Shown here: positions 54,107 through 62,931 of the stretch, piece by piece
How positions within the stretch are numbered: the first letter of the stretch is position 1
Layout of the letters: every line of letters starts with the position of its first letter
DNA from: an uncultured Methylocystaceae bacterium
GTDB taxonomy: Bacteria; Pseudomonadota; Alphaproteobacteria; Rhizobiales; Beijerinckiaceae
Direction of reading: 5' to 3'
NCBI GenBank assembly: GCA_937870755.1
Contig: CALMZV010000100.1
Span: 1 to 64,000 of the forward strand
DNA: 64,000 bases
Notes under the pieces: model-generated
Database searches by the model: none
Told to the model about the DNA's origin: nothing
Seen by the model: only the letters and a program-made list of their open reading frames with translations
Position numbers and translations under genes: made by a program

Positions 54107-54928
54107 CTATTTCTTCGGCGCCCAGTTCGGGCGACGCTTTTCCAGAAACGCCGATACGCCCTCCCGGAACTCCGCGCCCGAACGCACGCAGAGAATCTGG
54201 TTGCGATCCTCCAGCGCGATCGCCTGCTGGATGGAACCGGCGTCGATATTCATGTTGAGGCATTCCTTCGACAGGCGCAGGCCGAGCGGCGAGGTCAGCA
54301 GCATGTCGTCGACATATTGCGCGGCCGCCTCTTCCAGCTTGTCGACGTCCACCACCTCCGACACGAGCCCCACGCGCAGCGCGCGGTCCGCATGGATGAA
54401 GCGACCGGTGAGGATGAGTTCGGAGGCGACCGACACGCCGACGAGACGCGGCAGGAAATAGGACGAACCGATATCGCAGCCGCCGATGCCGAGCTTGATG
54501 AAGGCGCAGTTCATGCGCGCGTCCGTGGCCGCGATACGGATGTCGGCGGCGAGCGCCAGCGCGAAACCGCCGCCGGCGGCCGCGCCCTGCACCAATGCGA
54601 CGATCGGCTGCGGGCAGCGGCGCATCTTCATCACGATATTGGCGATGTGGCGCTGGGAATCGAGACCGGTCTGCGTGTCGGTCCCGATGTCGTCGCCTTC
54701 GCTGTTGCGACGCGAGCGATTCTTGAGGTCGAGACCGGCGCAGAAGGCGCGGCCCGCGCCGCGCAGCACGACGATGCGCGTGTCGTAGTCGCGTTCGAGC
54801 TTTTCGAAATAGACGTTCAACGCATCGACCAGTTCGGGGTCGAGCGCGTTCAGCACGTCGGGGCGGTTGAGCGTGACCCAATCGACGGGGCCGCGCTTTT
54901 CAATCTTGAGAACCGGCTCGGCGCTCAT
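54107..54928 (-). CDS. Enoyl-CoA hydratase/isomerase
   Basis: A 273-residue crotonase. Oxyanion segments: GRAFCAGLDLKNRSRRN (about residue 68) and VALVQGAAAGGGFALALAADIRI (about residue 112); then AFIKLGIGGCDIGSSYFLPRLVG, in which the Asp replaces the usual catalytic glutamate, as in dienoyl-CoA isomerase-type and other variant crotonases. It may act on a methyl-branched or cyclic acyl-CoA. It lies on the same strand as the SDR and AMACR genes and upstream of the binding protein; 71 bp separate it from copy B. Confidence 0.9.
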   Translation of the reverse strand: MSAEPVLKIEKRGPVDWVTLNRPDVLNALDPELVDALNVYFEKLERDYDTRIVVLRGAGRAFCAGLDLKNRSRRNSEGDDIGTDTQTGLDSQRHIANIVMKMRRCPQPIVALVQGAAAGGGFALALAADIRIAATDARMNCAFIKLGIGGCDIGSSYFLPRLVGVSVASELILTGRFIHADRALRVGLVSEVVDVDKLEEAAAQYVDDMLLTSPLGLRLSKECLNMNIDAGSIQQAIALEDRNQILCVRSGAEFREGVSAFLEKRRPNWAPKK

Positions 54929-54990
54929 GCAGGCCTCTCTGGAGCGTTTCTTCCCGAAGATCCGCGCGCCCGTCTTGCGCGGGCGTCGCG

Positions 54991-55020
54991 AAAAGCGCCG
55001 GCGGGCATTTCCGCCGGCGC
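54991..55020 (-). terminator. Intrinsic terminator after the SDR gene
   Basis: A 10-bp perfect stem (GCGCCGGCGG/CCGCCGGCGC, loop GCATTT on the plus strand, 54995-55020); on the minus strand it ends in TTTT (54994-54991). It lies 9 bp past the SDR stop at 55030, separating that transcript from the enoyl-CoA hydratase at 54107-54928. Confidence 0.75.
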
Positions 55021-55029
55021 ATGATGTCG

Positions 55030-55788
55030 CTAGCGCGGCGCCATGCGGATCGCGCCGTCGAGGCGGATCGTTTCGGCGTTCAGCATCGGGTTTTCGGCGA
55101 TGTGGACCGCGAGCATGGCGTATTCCGACGGATCGCCGAGGCGCGAGGGGAACGGCACCTGCGAACCCAGCGAGCGGCGGGCTTCTTCCGAAAGGCCCAT
55201 CAGCAGCGGCGTGAGGAACAGGCCCGGCGCGATCGTGTTCACGCGGATGCCGAAGCGCGCGAGGTCGCGCGCGATCGGCAGCGTCATGCCGACGACGCCG
55301 CCCTTGGAGGCCGAATAGGCCGCCTGGCCGATCTGGCCGTCGAACGCGGCGACCGACGCCGTGTTGATGATGACGCCGCGCTCCTCGCCGATCGGCTCCG
55401 CCTTGGAGGCTTCCTCGGCCATCAGGCGCAGCATGTTGAACGTGCCGATGAGGTTGACGTCGATCACCTTCTTGAACGCGTCGAGCGGGAAGGCGCCGTT
55501 CTTGCTCACGGTGGTGATGGCGTTGCCGATGCCCGCGCAGTTGACCAGCACGCGCACCGTGCCGTTCGCCTTCGCGGCGCCGGCGACAGCGGCCTTCGCA
55601 TCGTCTTCGCTCGCGACATTGCCCACGAGCGCCACGCCGCCGAGTTCCTTGGCCACCTTTTCGGCGTTGTCCTTGTTGAGATCCATGACGGCGATCTTGG
55701 CGCCCTTGGCCTTCATCGCGCGCGCGGTCGCCGCGCCGAGGCCGGACCCGCCGCCGGTGACGAGAACGGAAACACCATTGAGATTCAT
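55030..55788 (-). CDS. SDR 3-hydroxyacyl-CoA dehydrogenase
   Basis: A 252-residue short-chain dehydrogenase of the 17beta-HSD10/type II 3-hydroxyacyl-CoA dehydrogenase group. NAD-binding [15 protein letters not shown] (residues 11-26); NCAGIGNA; catalytic Ser in [48 protein letters not shown] with Tyr and Lys. It oxidises a 3-hydroxyacyl-CoA (possibly 2-methyl-3-hydroxybutyryl-CoA) with NAD+. An SD-like GGGGTC lies upstream. The gene is between an enoyl-CoA hydratase and the AMACR gene, giving adjacent beta-oxidation steps. Confidence 0.93.
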   Translation of the reverse strand: MNLNGVSVLVTGGGSGLGAATARAMKAKGAKIAVMDLNKDNAEKVAKELGGVALVGNVASEDDAKAAVAGAAKANGTVRVLVNCAGIGNAITTVSKNGAFPLDAFKKVIDVNLIGTFNMLRLMAEEASKAEPIGEERGVIINTASVAAFDGQIGQAAYSASKGGVVGMTLPIARDLARFGIRVNTIAPGLFLTPLLMGLSEEARRSLGSQVPFPSRLGDPSEYAMLAVHIAENPMLNAETIRLDGAIRMAPR

Positions 55789-55885
55789 TTTTGACCCCTC
55801 TTTCTAGCGGATGACGATTTTCGCGCCTGCGCGAAACCTTCGATGTTCGCGCGCGAAGCCTGTCCGCTTCACGCGCATGGGCGGC

Positions 55886-56992
55886 TCACGCGCGACCTTT
55901 GGTCCAGGCCTCCAGCGCATGCGCCACGTCGGTGTTGCCTTCGGCTGGCGAGCCCTGAATCTGCGAGGGCGTACGCGAGAAACGCGGCGCGGGCGCGGGC
56001 TGGCGACGGCCGTTGTATTCCACGAACGTCTTGCGATGGGCGAGATGCGGATGGTCGGGCGCTTCGTCCAGCGTCTGCACAGCCATCGCGCAGGCGTCGG
56101 TGCCCTCGAGAATCTTGCTCCACTCGTCGCGCGTCCTGGTCTTGAAGATCGCCTCCAGCTTCTTCTGGAGCTTCGGCCAGCCGTCGCGGTCGCTCTGCGC
56201 CTTGAAGTCGGGATCGTCGACGCCCATGCGCTGCAGCAGTTCGGCGTAGAACTGCGGCTCGATCGCGCCGATGGAGAAATGCTTGCCGTCCTTCGTCTCG
56301 TAGACGCGATAGAAATGCGCGCCGCCGTCGAGCAGGTTGGTGCGCGGCTTGTCGGTCCACATGCCGATGGCGCGCATGGAATGGAACATGGTGATGAGGC
56401 TCGCCACGCCGTCGCACATCGCGACGTCCACCACCTGCCCCTTGCCGGACTTTTTCGCCTCCAGCAGACCGGCGAGCAGACCCACCACCAGATAGAGCGC
56501 GCCGCCGCCGTAGTCGCCCACGAGGTTGAGCGGCGACACGAGTTCGCCGTTGGAGGCGCGGAACGAATCGAGCGCGCCGGTGACGGCGACGTAGTTGATG
56601 TCGTGGCCGGCGGCCTGCGCGAGCGGGCCTTCCTGGCCCCAGCCGGTCATGCGGCCGTACACCAGACGCGGGTTGCGCTTGAGCGCGACATCGGGACCCA
56701 GTCCCAGCTTCTCCATCACGCCGGGACGGAACCCTTCGACGATCGCGTCCGCCTGTTCGATCAGTTTCAGCGCGGCTTCGACATCCTCGGGCTTCTTCAG
56801 GTCGAGTTCGACGGCGTGGCGGCCGCGATTGACGAAATTGACGAGATGCGTGCGCGCCTGGCCGTGGCGATGGACGGACACCACGTCCGCGCCCATGTCC
56901 GACAGCATCATGCAGGCGAAGGGGCCGGGCCCGATGCCTGCGAATTCCAGAATCTTCACACCAACCAGCGGGCCAGACGGCTTGTTCGACAT
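55886..56992 (-). CDS. Alpha-methylacyl-CoA racemase-like (CaiB/BaiF)
   Basis: A 368-residue class III CoA-transferase-fold protein of the AMACR type. Segments: PLVGVKILEFAGIGPGPFACMMLSDMGADVV, NRGRHAVELDLKKPEDVE, LVYGRMTGWGQEGPLAQAAGHDINYVAVTGAL (His and Asp of the racemase pair), and GAHFYRVYETKDGKHFSIGAIEPQFYAELL. AMACR epimerises the 2-methyl group of branched acyl-CoAs so that the S form can be beta-oxidised; this fits the surrounding genes. Racemase rather than transferase is supported by GHDINY. Confidence 0.93.
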   Translation of the reverse strand: MSNKPSGPLVGVKILEFAGIGPGPFACMMLSDMGADVVSVHRHGQARTHLVNFVNRGRHAVELDLKKPEDVEAALKLIEQADAIVEGFRPGVMEKLGLGPDVALKRNPRLVYGRMTGWGQEGPLAQAAGHDINYVAVTGALDSFRASNGELVSPLNLVGDYGGGALYLVVGLLAGLLEAKKSGKGQVVDVAMCDGVASLITMFHSMRAIGMWTDKPRTNLLDGGAHFYRVYETKDGKHFSIGAIEPQFYAELLQRMGVDDPDFKAQSDRDGWPKLQKKLEAIFKTRTRDEWSKILEGTDACAMAVQTLDEAPDHPHLAHRKTFVEYNGRRQPAPAPRFSRTPSQIQGSPAEGNTDVAHALEAWTKGRA

Positions 56993-57124
56993 GGGTTTTC
57001 CCTCGTTGCACGGGCGCGCGCCCGTCCGGCGCGCGTCAATTCTGTTTGGAAATCTGCGGCGCGGGACGGCGCGCGTCCTTGCGCCTGAACAAGCGCGGCG
57101 GGCGCGGGCCCGCTGCGCCCGATG

Positions 57125-57907
57125 TCAGCGACCCTTCCAGACCGGCTTGCGTTTCTCGGCGAAAGCCTTCGGGCCTTCCACGAGATCGGCCGATTTGAAC
57201 ATGGCCTGCACGGCCGACCAGGATTCCTGCTCCTTGAAAGCCTGCTCGACCGACGGCGTCTGCAGACTCTTCACGACCGCCTGCTTGGAGGCGCGGATCG
57301 ACATCGGGCTGAGTTCGCAGATTTTCAGCGCGAGCGCCTTGGCGGCCTGGAGCGCCTGACCGGCCGGCGCGATCTCGTTGACGAAGCCGAGCTGCTTGCC
57401 CTCCTGCGGGGTCACGCGGCGGCCCGTGAGAATCATGCCCATCGCCTGTTTCTCGCCGATCACGCGCGGCAGGCGCAAAAGGCCGCCGGCCATCGCGGCC
57501 AGACCCACGCTCGGCTCGGGCAGCGCGAAGGTCGCGTTCTCGGCCGCCACGATCAGATCGCAGGCCAGCGCCACCTCGAACCCGCCACCCATCGCAAAGC
57601 CATTGACGGCGGCGATATAGGGCTTGGTGGACTCGAAGCGCTGCGTGATGCCGCCGAACCCCGTGCGGCCCCAGCCGCGCTCGCCGCCGGCGGCGGTGTA
57701 TTTGAGATCGTTGCCGGCCGAGAAGGACTTGTCGCCGGCGCCGGTGAGAACGCACACCCACTGGTCGGGATCGGCGTCGAACGCGTCGAACACCTGCTCC
57801 ATCTCCATATGGGCGGGCTTGTGCAGCGCGTTGTAGACCTCCGGCCGGTTCATCGTGACGACCGTGATCGGCCCCTCGCGCTCGACGCGAACGAATTGAT
57901 ACGCCAT
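57125..57907 (-). CDS. Enoyl-CoA hydratase/crotonase
   Basis: A 260-residue crotonase. FSAGNDLKYTAAGG (about residue 64) and [21 protein letters not shown] (about residue 105) line the oxyanion hole; LPEPSVGLAAMAGGLLRLPRVIG follows, with one candidate catalytic Glu. The start at 57907 follows GGGAGGAA; the frame is open upstream through a non-triplet tandem repeat, which argues against a longer protein. It begins the minus-strand arm of the block and is divergent from the thiolase gene. The end is 132 bp from the AMACR start. Confidence 0.92.
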   Translation of the reverse strand: MAYQFVRVEREGPITVVTMNRPEVYNALHKPAHMEMEQVFDAFDADPDQWVCVLTGAGDKSFSAGNDLKYTAAGGERGWGRTGFGGITQRFESTKPYIAAVNGFAMGGGFEVALACDLIVAAENATFALPEPSVGLAAMAGGLLRLPRVIGEKQAMGMILTGRRVTPQEGKQLGFVNEIAPAGQALQAAKALALKICELSPMSIRASKQAVVKSLQTPSVEQAFKEQESWSAVQAMFKSADLVEGPKAFAEKRKPVWKGR

Positions 57908-57928
57908 CGGCCGTTCCTCCCTCGCCTC

Positions 57929-58012
57929 GCGGCTTCGCCGCTTCCTGGCTTCCATTGCGGCTTCGCCGCTTCGTGGCTTCCATTGCGGCTTCGCCGCTTT
58001 CTGGCTCCCGTC
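57929..58012. repeat. Three-copy 28-bp tandem repeat
   Basis: Units at 57929-57956, 57957-57984 and 57985-58012. Units 1 and 2 differ at one base; unit 3 diverges at its end. Each unit opens with GCGGCTTCGCCGC, which is a 5-bp hairpin with a 3-base loop. The unit length is not a multiple of three, so it is non-coding. On the minus strand it lies 22-105 bp before the enoyl-CoA hydratase start, within its likely leader. Confidence 0.85.
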
Positions 58013-58110
58013 GTTTCCCGGATTTCGCGGTTCGCCCGCTTGCCTTATGCTGCCGCCCGGGAAAGTCCTGCGCGACACTCGCACAAGGCCGGAAGGCCCG
58101 CAAGATTTAA

Positions 58111-58126
58111 TTAGTCGATTGACTAA
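58111..58126. promoter_or_regulatory. TetR-like palindrome upstream of thiolase
   Basis: TTAGTCGATTGACTAA: 6-bp arms TTAGTC/GACTAA around a GATT centre, in an otherwise GC-rich region, with AT-rich flanks (TTTAATTAG). It lies 57 bp upstream of the thiolase start and 204 bp from the divergent enoyl-CoA hydratase start. Size and form match operators of TetR-family regulators of fatty-acid and branched-chain acyl-CoA catabolism, but I cannot assign the regulator and no tetR gene is in the window. Confidence 0.6.
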
Positions 58127-58182
58127 GAGGGGCGGCGCCGCTTAACTCGCGCCAACGAGGAAACATCCAAAGGAGCATCAAC

Positions 58183-59355
58183 ATGGCTGAAGCTTACATC
58201 GTCGCAGCCGCGCGCACCGCCGGCGGCCGCAAGGGCGGGCGTCTTGCGGGCTGGCATCCGGCCGATCTCGCCGCGCAGGTTCTCGACTCCATCGTCGCGC
58301 GCACGAACGCCGACCCGGCGCTGATCGACGACGTGATCATGGGCTGCGTCGGCCAGGCGGGCGAACAGGCCACCAACATCGCGCGCAACGCGGTGCTCGC
58401 CTCCAAACTGCCCGAGAGCGTGCCGGGCACGTCCGTCGACCGCCAGTGCGGCTCCTCGCAGCAGGCGATCCATTTCGCCGCGCAGGCCGTCATGTCCGGA
58501 TTCCAGGACGTGGTGATCGCGGCGGGCGTGGAAAGCATGTCGCGGGTGCCGATGGGCCTGCCGGCCGCGCTGCCCGCCAAGCACGGGTTCGGATTCTACA
58601 AGAGCCCGAACATGGAAGCGCGCTATCCGGGCGTGCAGTTCAGCCAGTTCCCCGGCGCGGAGATGGTCGCCAAGAAATACGGGCTGACCAAGGACGAACT
58701 CGACCAGTTCTCGTTCGAGAGCCACCAGAAGGCCGCCGCCGCCACCAAGGCCGGCGCGTTCAAGAACGAGATCGTGCCGGTGCAGGTGACGTTGGAGGAC
58801 GGCACGAAGGCCATGCACGAGACGGACGAAGGCATTCGCTATGACGCCTCGCTCGAAGGCATCCGCGGCGTGAAGCTGCTGCAGGAAGGCGGCGTGTTGA
58901 CGGCCGCCTCCGCCAGCCAGATCTGCGACGGCGCCTCCGGGGTGATGATCTGCAACGAAAAAGGCCTGAAGGCGCTGGGCGTGAAGCCGCTGGCGCGCAT
59001 TCACCACATGTATGTGATGGGTCACGACCCGGTCATCATGCTCGAGGCGCCCGTTCCGGCCACCAACAAGGCGCTCGAAAAGGCCGGCATGAAGATCGGC
59101 GACATCGACCTGTTCGAGGTCAACGAAGCCTTCGCCTCGGTGCCGGTGGCGTGGCTGAAGGGCACGGGCGCCGATCCGGCGCGGCTCAACGTCAACGGCG
59201 GCGCGATCGCGCTCGGCCACCCGCTCGGCGGCTCCGGCGCCAAGCTGATGGCGACGCTGGTCCACGCCCTGCACAATCGCGGCAAGCGCTACGGCCTGCA
59301 GACGATGTGCGAAGGCGGCGGCCTCGCCAACGTGACCATCGTCGAACGTCTCTGA
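58183..59355 (+). CDS. Thiolase (acetyl-CoA acyltransferase)
   Basis: A 390-residue thiolase. Active-site residues are all visible: Cys89 in [16 protein letters not shown], His346 in [11 protein letters not shown] and Cys376 in [15 protein letters not shown], with [14 protein letters not shown] in between. It splits 3-oxoacyl-CoA to acetyl-CoA (or propionyl-CoA) and a shortened acyl-CoA. Degradative type is likely from the neighbouring dehydrogenases and crotonases. AAGGAG lies eight bases before the ATG. A terminator follows 8 bp after its stop, and the TetR-like palindrome is upstream. Confidence 0.95.
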   Translation: MAEAYIVAAARTAGGRKGGRLAGWHPADLAAQVLDSIVARTNADPALIDDVIMGCVGQAGEQATNIARNAVLASKLPESVPGTSVDRQCGSSQQAIHFAAQAVMSGFQDVVIAAGVESMSRVPMGLPAALPAKHGFGFYKSPNMEARYPGVQFSQFPGAEMVAKKYGLTKDELDQFSFESHQKAAAATKAGAFKNEIVPVQVTLEDGTKAMHETDEGIRYDASLEGIRGVKLLQEGGVLTAASASQICDGASGVMICNEKGLKALGVKPLARIHHMYVMGHDPVIMLEAPVPATNKALEKAGMKIGDIDLFEVNEAFASVPVAWLKGTGADPARLNVNGGAIALGHPLGGSGAKLMATLVHALHNRGKRYGLQTMCEGGGLANVTIVERL

Positions 59356-59362
59356 CGGGATG

Positions 59363-59390
59363 AGGCCGGCGTCCGCGCCGGCCTTTTCTT
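59363..59390 (+). terminator. Intrinsic terminator after the thiolase gene
   Basis: A perfect 9-bp stem AGGCCGGCG/CGCCGGCCT with loop TCCG (59363-59384) followed by TTTTCTT. It lies 8 bp past the thiolase stop and ends five bases before the GTG start of the phosphotransferase gene, so the next gene must either have a leaderless start, an RNA polymerase that reads through, or a different start. Confidence 0.85.
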
Positions 59391-59394
59391 CGCC

Positions 59395-60408
59395 GTGCAG
59401 GCCGAGACACACGCGCGCGAGGACGCGCCCTCCTTCGCCGACGGACTTGCCGCCGTCGTGCGCCGGGTCGTGCCCGGCGTCGAGCGGCTCGACCGTCTTT
59501 CGCGGCTGTCGGGCGGCGCGAGCCAGGAGACCTGGTCGCTGACCGGCGTCGGCTCCGCCGGCGCCCGCAAGATGATCCTGCGCCGCGCGCCCGCGACGCA
59601 GCCGCCCGTCGTCGACAAGGCGTCGCTCGAAACCGAGGCCGCGCTCATGCGCGCGCTCAAGGAGGCCGGCGGCCCCTCCCCCAACGTGCTCTACGTGCTG
59701 CAACCCGAGGATCGCATCGGCCGCGGCTTTCTGATGGACCATGTGGAGGGCGAAGCGCTCGGCCGGCGCATCGTGCGCGACGAGGCGTTCGCCCACGCGC
59801 GCACGGTGCTGACAAGCCAGCTCGCCGAGGCGCTCGCGCGCATCCACAATCTCGATCCCACCAGACTGCCGCCGCTCGCGCGACGCACGGCGGCCGAGGA
59901 ATTCGCGCAGATGGTCGCCAGCTACCGCGAACACAGCGCCCCGCGCCCGGTGTGCGAACTGGCCATCCGCTGGCTGGCGCAGCACATGCCGCCCGAGCCG
60001 GCGCCGCGCGTGGCGCACGGCGATTTCCGCACCGGAAATTATATCGCCGACGCCAACGGGCTGGCGGCCGTGCTCGACTGGGAGCTGGCCCATCTCGGCA
60101 ATCCGGCGCGCGATCTCGGCTGGCTGTGCGTGAACTCGTGGCGGTTCGGCGGCATCGACAAGCCGGTCGGCGGACTGGGGGCGCGCGAGGATCTGCTGGC
60201 GGCCTACGCCAAAGCCGGCGGCGGGCGCGTGACCATGGAGGAACTGTTGTTCTGGGAAGTGTTCGGCACGCTGCGCTGGGGCGTCATGTGCATCGGCATG
60301 GGCGCGCGCGCGCAGCAGTCCGACAGGCCCGTGGAACTGTCGATGATCGGGCGGCGCACGTCGGAAACCGAAATCGATCTTCTGCGCCTGCTCAGTCCAA
60401 GGACGTAA
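59395..60408 (+). CDS. APH-like phosphotransferase family protein
   Basis: A 337-residue aminoglycoside phosphotransferase-fold protein. Seen: RLSGGASQETWSL (nucleotide loop), MDHVEGEALGRRI, HGDFRTGNYIADANGLAAVLDWELAHLGNPARDLGWLC (catalytic HGDxxxxN and metal-binding DWE). This subgroup accompanies acyl-CoA dehydrogenases; it is not a drug resistance gene by context. The function in acyl-CoA breakdown is unproven. The start is GTG at 59395, right after the thiolase terminator; no Shine-Dalgarno is evident, so a start further in is possible. Only three bases separate it from the next gene. Confidence 0.88.
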   Translation: MQAETHAREDAPSFADGLAAVVRRVVPGVERLDRLSRLSGGASQETWSLTGVGSAGARKMILRRAPATQPPVVDKASLETEAALMRALKEAGGPSPNVLYVLQPEDRIGRGFLMDHVEGEALGRRIVRDEAFAHARTVLTSQLAEALARIHNLDPTRLPPLARRTAAEEFAQMVASYREHSAPRPVCELAIRWLAQHMPPEPAPRVAHGDFRTGNYIADANGLAAVLDWELAHLGNPARDLGWLCVNSWRFGGIDKPVGGLGAREDLLAAYAKAGGGRVTMEELLFWEVFGTLRWGVMCIGMGARAQQSDRPVELSMIGRRTSETEIDLLRLLSPRT

Positions 60409-60411
60409 CCC

Positions 60412-60786
60412 ATGCAGGATTCGCCCACGCCCGCGACGCTGGCTTCCGCGATCGCCGACCTGCTGAAACGCGAGTTTCTGCCCAACCTCACCGACCATCT
60501 CGCGTTCCAGACGCGGGTGGCGATCAACGCGCTCGATCTCATCGCGCGCCAGACCAGCACGCAGGCGGCGACCGACGCCGCCGAATGCGCGCGGCTCGTC
60601 GCACTCCTCAAACACGAGGGCGCGCTCGCCGAACTCAACGCGGAGCTTGCGCGCAAGATCGCCGACGGCGAACTCGACCTCGCGACGCCGGGGCTCGCCG
60701 AGCACCTTTGGGCGACGACGCTCGAAAAGCTCGCCGTCGATCAGCCGAACTACGCTTCGTACCGCGCGGAGATCGCGCGCAAATAG
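60412..60786 (+). CDS. DUF6285-like small protein
   Basis: A 124-residue helical soluble protein (SPTPATLASAIADLLKREFLPNLTDHLAFQTRVAINALDLI). I associate this pattern with DUF6285, which is regularly found between a phosphotransferase and an acyl-CoA dehydrogenase; the Pfam name is from memory. No catalytic motif is visible and the function is unknown. It lies 3 bp after the phosphotransferase and 36 bp before the dehydrogenase, so all three are one operon and may act as a complex. Confidence 0.8.
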   Translation: MQDSPTPATLASAIADLLKREFLPNLTDHLAFQTRVAINALDLIARQTSTQAATDAAECARLVALLKHEGALAELNAELARKIADGELDLATPGLAEHLWATTLEKLAVDQPNYASYRAEIARK

Positions 60787-60822
60787 ACGCGGCGCAACGA
60801 CGCCGAGAGGAGGACGCCCGCC

Positions 60823-62121
60823 ATGGATTTCAATCTGCCGAAGGACATCGCCGACTATCTCAAGGTTCTCGACAAATTCGTCGAGAAGGAGATCAAGCCG
60901 ATCGAGAATTCGGACGACAACATCCGGTTCTTCGACCACCGCCGCGAATGGGCGCGCACCGATTTCGAGAACGGCGGCCTGCCGCGCAAGGAATGGGAAG
61001 ACCTGCTGCGCAGGGCCAAGAACGTGGCCGACAAGGCCGGCCACCTGCGCTTCGCGCTGCCGAAGAAATACGGCGGCAAGGACGGCTCCAATCTCGCGAT
61101 GGCGGCCATCCGCGAGCATTTCGCGAGCCAGGGGCTGGGTCTGCACAACGATCTGCAGAACGAGCATTCGGTGGTCGGCAATTTCCCGGTCGTCATCATG
61201 CTCGACACCTACGGTCGTCCCGACCAGCAGAAGGCGCTCATCCCCGGTCAGTTCACCGGCGAGACGCGCATCTGCTTCGGCCTGACCGAAGCCGCCCACG
61301 GTTCGGACGCGACCCACATGGGCACGCGCGCCAAGCCCGAGCAGCGCAACGGCAAGGCCGGCTGGCGCATCGACGGCGAGAAGATGTGGATCACCGGCAT
61401 GCACCACGCCACGCATTGCGCGCTGTTCGCGCGCACCAGCGGCAAGGACGGCGACGCCAAGGGCATTTCCTGCTTCCTCGTGCCGGTGCCGACGCCCGGC
61501 CTCGTGATCGAGGAATACATGTGGACGTTCAACATGCCGACGGACCATCCGCGTCTGTCGCTGAACGACGTCTGGGTTCCGGAGGACGCTCTGTTCGGCG
61601 ATCTCGACCACGGGCTGGCGCTCGCGCAGTGTTTCGTTCACGAAAACCGCATCCGACAGGCGGCCTCCTCGCTCGGCGCGGCGGTCTACTGCATCGAGGA
61701 AAGCGTGAAATACGCGCGCCAGCGCAAGCCGTTCGGCGAGGCGCTGTCGCGCAATCAGGCGATCCAGTTCCCGCTCGTCGAACTCGCCACGCAGGCCGAG
61801 ATGCTGCGTCTGCTGATCCGCAAGACGGCGTGGGAAATGGACCAGACCGAACGCGCGGGACTCGAGCACAAGCTCTCCGACAAGGTGTCGATGTGCAACT
61901 ACTGGGCGAACCGGCTGTGCGGACAGGCGGCCGACCGCGCCATCCAGGTGCACGGCGGCATCGGCTATTCGCGCCACAAGCCGTTCGAGCACATCTATCG
62001 CCACCACCGGCGCTATCGGATCACCGAGGGGTCGGAAGAGATCCAGATGCGCAAGGTCGCCGGCTATCTGTTCGGCTACATGGGGCCGCGCAAGAAGCAG
62101 TTCGCCGATATGGGCCTTTGA
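60823..62121 (+). CDS. Acyl-CoA dehydrogenase
   Basis: A 432-residue acyl-CoA dehydrogenase. ICFGLTEAAHGSDATHMGTRA and MWITGMHHATHCALFART are FAD/substrate segments; RQRKPFGEALSRNQAIQFPLVEL, VHGGIGYSRHKPFEHIYRHHRRYRITEGSEEIQ close the domain, with Glu402 as the catalytic base. It converts acyl-CoA to trans-2-enoyl-CoA, donating electrons to ETF. AGGAGG is close to the start. It is translated as part of the operon running from the phosphotransferase to the enoyl-CoA hydratases. Confidence 0.95.
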   Translation: MDFNLPKDIADYLKVLDKFVEKEIKPIENSDDNIRFFDHRREWARTDFENGGLPRKEWEDLLRRAKNVADKAGHLRFALPKKYGGKDGSNLAMAAIREHFASQGLGLHNDLQNEHSVVGNFPVVIMLDTYGRPDQQKALIPGQFTGETRICFGLTEAAHGSDATHMGTRAKPEQRNGKAGWRIDGEKMWITGMHHATHCALFARTSGKDGDAKGISCFLVPVPTPGLVIEEYMWTFNMPTDHPRLSLNDVWVPEDALFGDLDHGLALAQCFVHENRIRQAASSLGAAVYCIEESVKYARQRKPFGEALSRNQAIQFPLVELATQAEMLRLLIRKTAWEMDQTERAGLEHKLSDKVSMCNYWANRLCGQAADRAIQVHGGIGYSRHKPFEHIYRHHRRYRITEGSEEIQMRKVAGYLFGYMGPRKKQFADMGL

Positions 62122-62139
62122 GGAATTCTGGAGGAACGC

Positions 62140-62931
62140 ATGGACTTCAATCGTGTGAAGGTCGAGGTGGAAGACGGCGTCGCGTTGCTGACGCTGAACC
62201 ACCCCGAAGTAATGAACGCCATTTCGATCGACATGCTCGAAGGCCTGGGAGAGGCTTTCGACTTCATCGAGGACAAGGCGAACGGCGTGCGCTGCGTGGT
62301 GATGACCGGGCAGGGCAAGGGCTTCTGCGCGGGCGCCAACCTGCAGGGGCGCAACACGTCTCCCGCCAAGAAGACGAACGCGGGCGCCGTGCTGGAAAGC
62401 CACTACCATCCGCTGCTGCGGCGCATTCGCCGCCTGCATTGCCCGATCATCACCGCCATCAACGGCGCGGCGGCCGGCGCCGGCATGTCGCTTTCGCTGA
62501 TGGGCGACCTGAAGCTCGCGGCGAAATCGGCCTATTTCATGCAGGCTTTCCGGCGCATCGGCCTCGTGCCGGACGCTGGCTCGACCTACATCCTGCCGCG
62601 CCTCATCGGCGTGGCGCGATCGATGGAGCTGTCGCTGCTCGGCGAGAAACTGCCGGCGCAGACCGCCCTCGCCTGGGGTCTCATCAATCGCGTCTACGAG
62701 GACGCGGACCTGATGAGCGAGGCGAAGAAGATGGCGAAGGAACTGGCCAACGGCCCGACGGTGTCGCTCGCGCTCATTCGCGGCCTCTATTGGGACAGCC
62801 CGGAGAACACGTTCGAGGAGCAGCTCGATCTCGAATTCCGCACGCAGCGCGTGGCCGGCGACACGGATGACTTCAAGGAAGGCGTGAAGGCCTTCCTCGA
62901 AAAGCGCCCGGCGCAGTTCAAGGGACGGTGA
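62140..62931 (+). CDS. Enoyl-CoA hydratase-related protein (copy 1)
   Basis: A 263-residue crotonase, PaaG-like. GQGKGFCAGANLQGR (about residue 64) and AINGAAAGAGMSLSLMGDLKLA (about residue 107) form the CoA and oxyanion sites; AFRRIGLVPDAGSTYILPRLIG follows with Asp at the catalytic position, typical of the PaaG/isomerase subgroup. A strong GGAGGAA lies before the ATG. It has a paralogue one base after its stop. Role likely double-bond isomerisation or hydration of the product of the dehydrogenase upstream. Confidence 0.92.
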   Translation: MDFNRVKVEVEDGVALLTLNHPEVMNAISIDMLEGLGEAFDFIEDKANGVRCVVMTGQGKGFCAGANLQGRNTSPAKKTNAGAVLESHYHPLLRRIRRLHCPIITAINGAAAGAGMSLSLMGDLKLAAKSAYFMQAFRRIGLVPDAGSTYILPRLIGVARSMELSLLGEKLPAQTALAWGLINRVYEDADLMSEAKKMAKELANGPTVSLALIRGLYWDSPENTFEEQLDLEFRTQRVAGDTDDFKEGVKAFLEKRPAQFKGR

